Shown here: one piece after another, positions 5,590-6,198 of the stretch
Numbering within the stretch: position 1 is the stretch's first letter
How the letters are laid out: every line of letters starts with the position of its first letter
Assembly (NCBI GenBank): GCA_023392135.1
Contig: JAEVZQ010000071.1
Location: forward strand, 1-6,198
DNA from: Pseudomonadota bacterium
GTDB taxonomy: Bacteria > Pseudomonadota > Alphaproteobacteria > Rhizobiales > Hyphomicrobiaceae
Length of the DNA: 6,198 nt
Reading direction: 5' to 3'
The notes under the pieces: model-generated
Database searches by the model: none
What the model saw: only the letters and a program-made list of their open reading frames with translations
Told to the model about the DNA's origin: nothing
Position numbers and translations under genes: made by a program

Positions 5590-6198
<609 letters not shown>

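Overview
The window is an ordinary, GC-rich piece of an alphaproteobacterial chromosome, most likely Hyphomicrobiales (Rhizobiales) or a close relative. This rests on the Mcy1-like cysteine synthase next to an AlaX-type editing protein, the tRNA-Leu in front of tig, the alphaproteobacterial-looking ClpX (Walker A GPTGCGKT) and the high GC3 of the genes. I assign order-level identity from remembered family traits, not from a search.

Layout. Positions 1-1539, minus strand: a two-gene unit, cysteine synthase followed after 17 nt by an alanyl-tRNA editing protein that runs off the left edge. Positions 1540-1773: divergent intergenic region with a weak promoter candidate for cysK and a perfect inverted repeat. 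Positions 1774-1914, plus strand: a possible 46-residue protein with two membrane segments. Positions 1930-2595, minus strand: a secreted FecR-domain protein, convergent with the small gene and separated from it by 15 nt; a GC-rich stem-loop covers the small gene's end. Positions 2838-2922, plus strand: tRNA-Leu(UAG). From 3024 to the right edge, plus strand: tig (trigger factor), clpP and clpX (cut off at the right edge).

How the genes work together. The right half is the classic protein-quality-control cluster. Trigger factor meets nascent chains at the ribosome exit, and ClpX unfolds substrates and feeds them into the ClpP chamber. The clpP-clpX gap is unusually long (364 nt) and contains several perfect inverted repeats, so clpX probably has partly separate expression. 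The left half pairs cysteine formation with hydrolysis of mischarged tRNA(Ala). The link could be serine, since Ser-tRNA(Ala) is the usual AlaX substrate and serine is the precursor of O-acetylserine.

I found no mobile element, CRISPR array, phage gene or toxin-antitoxin pair, and no convincing new multi-gene system. The points most worth a second look are a Val-to-Gly change in a near-invariant ClpX motif, the Mcy1-like character of the cysteine synthase and its link to AlaX, the structured clpP-clpX spacer, and the small membrane-protein candidate.
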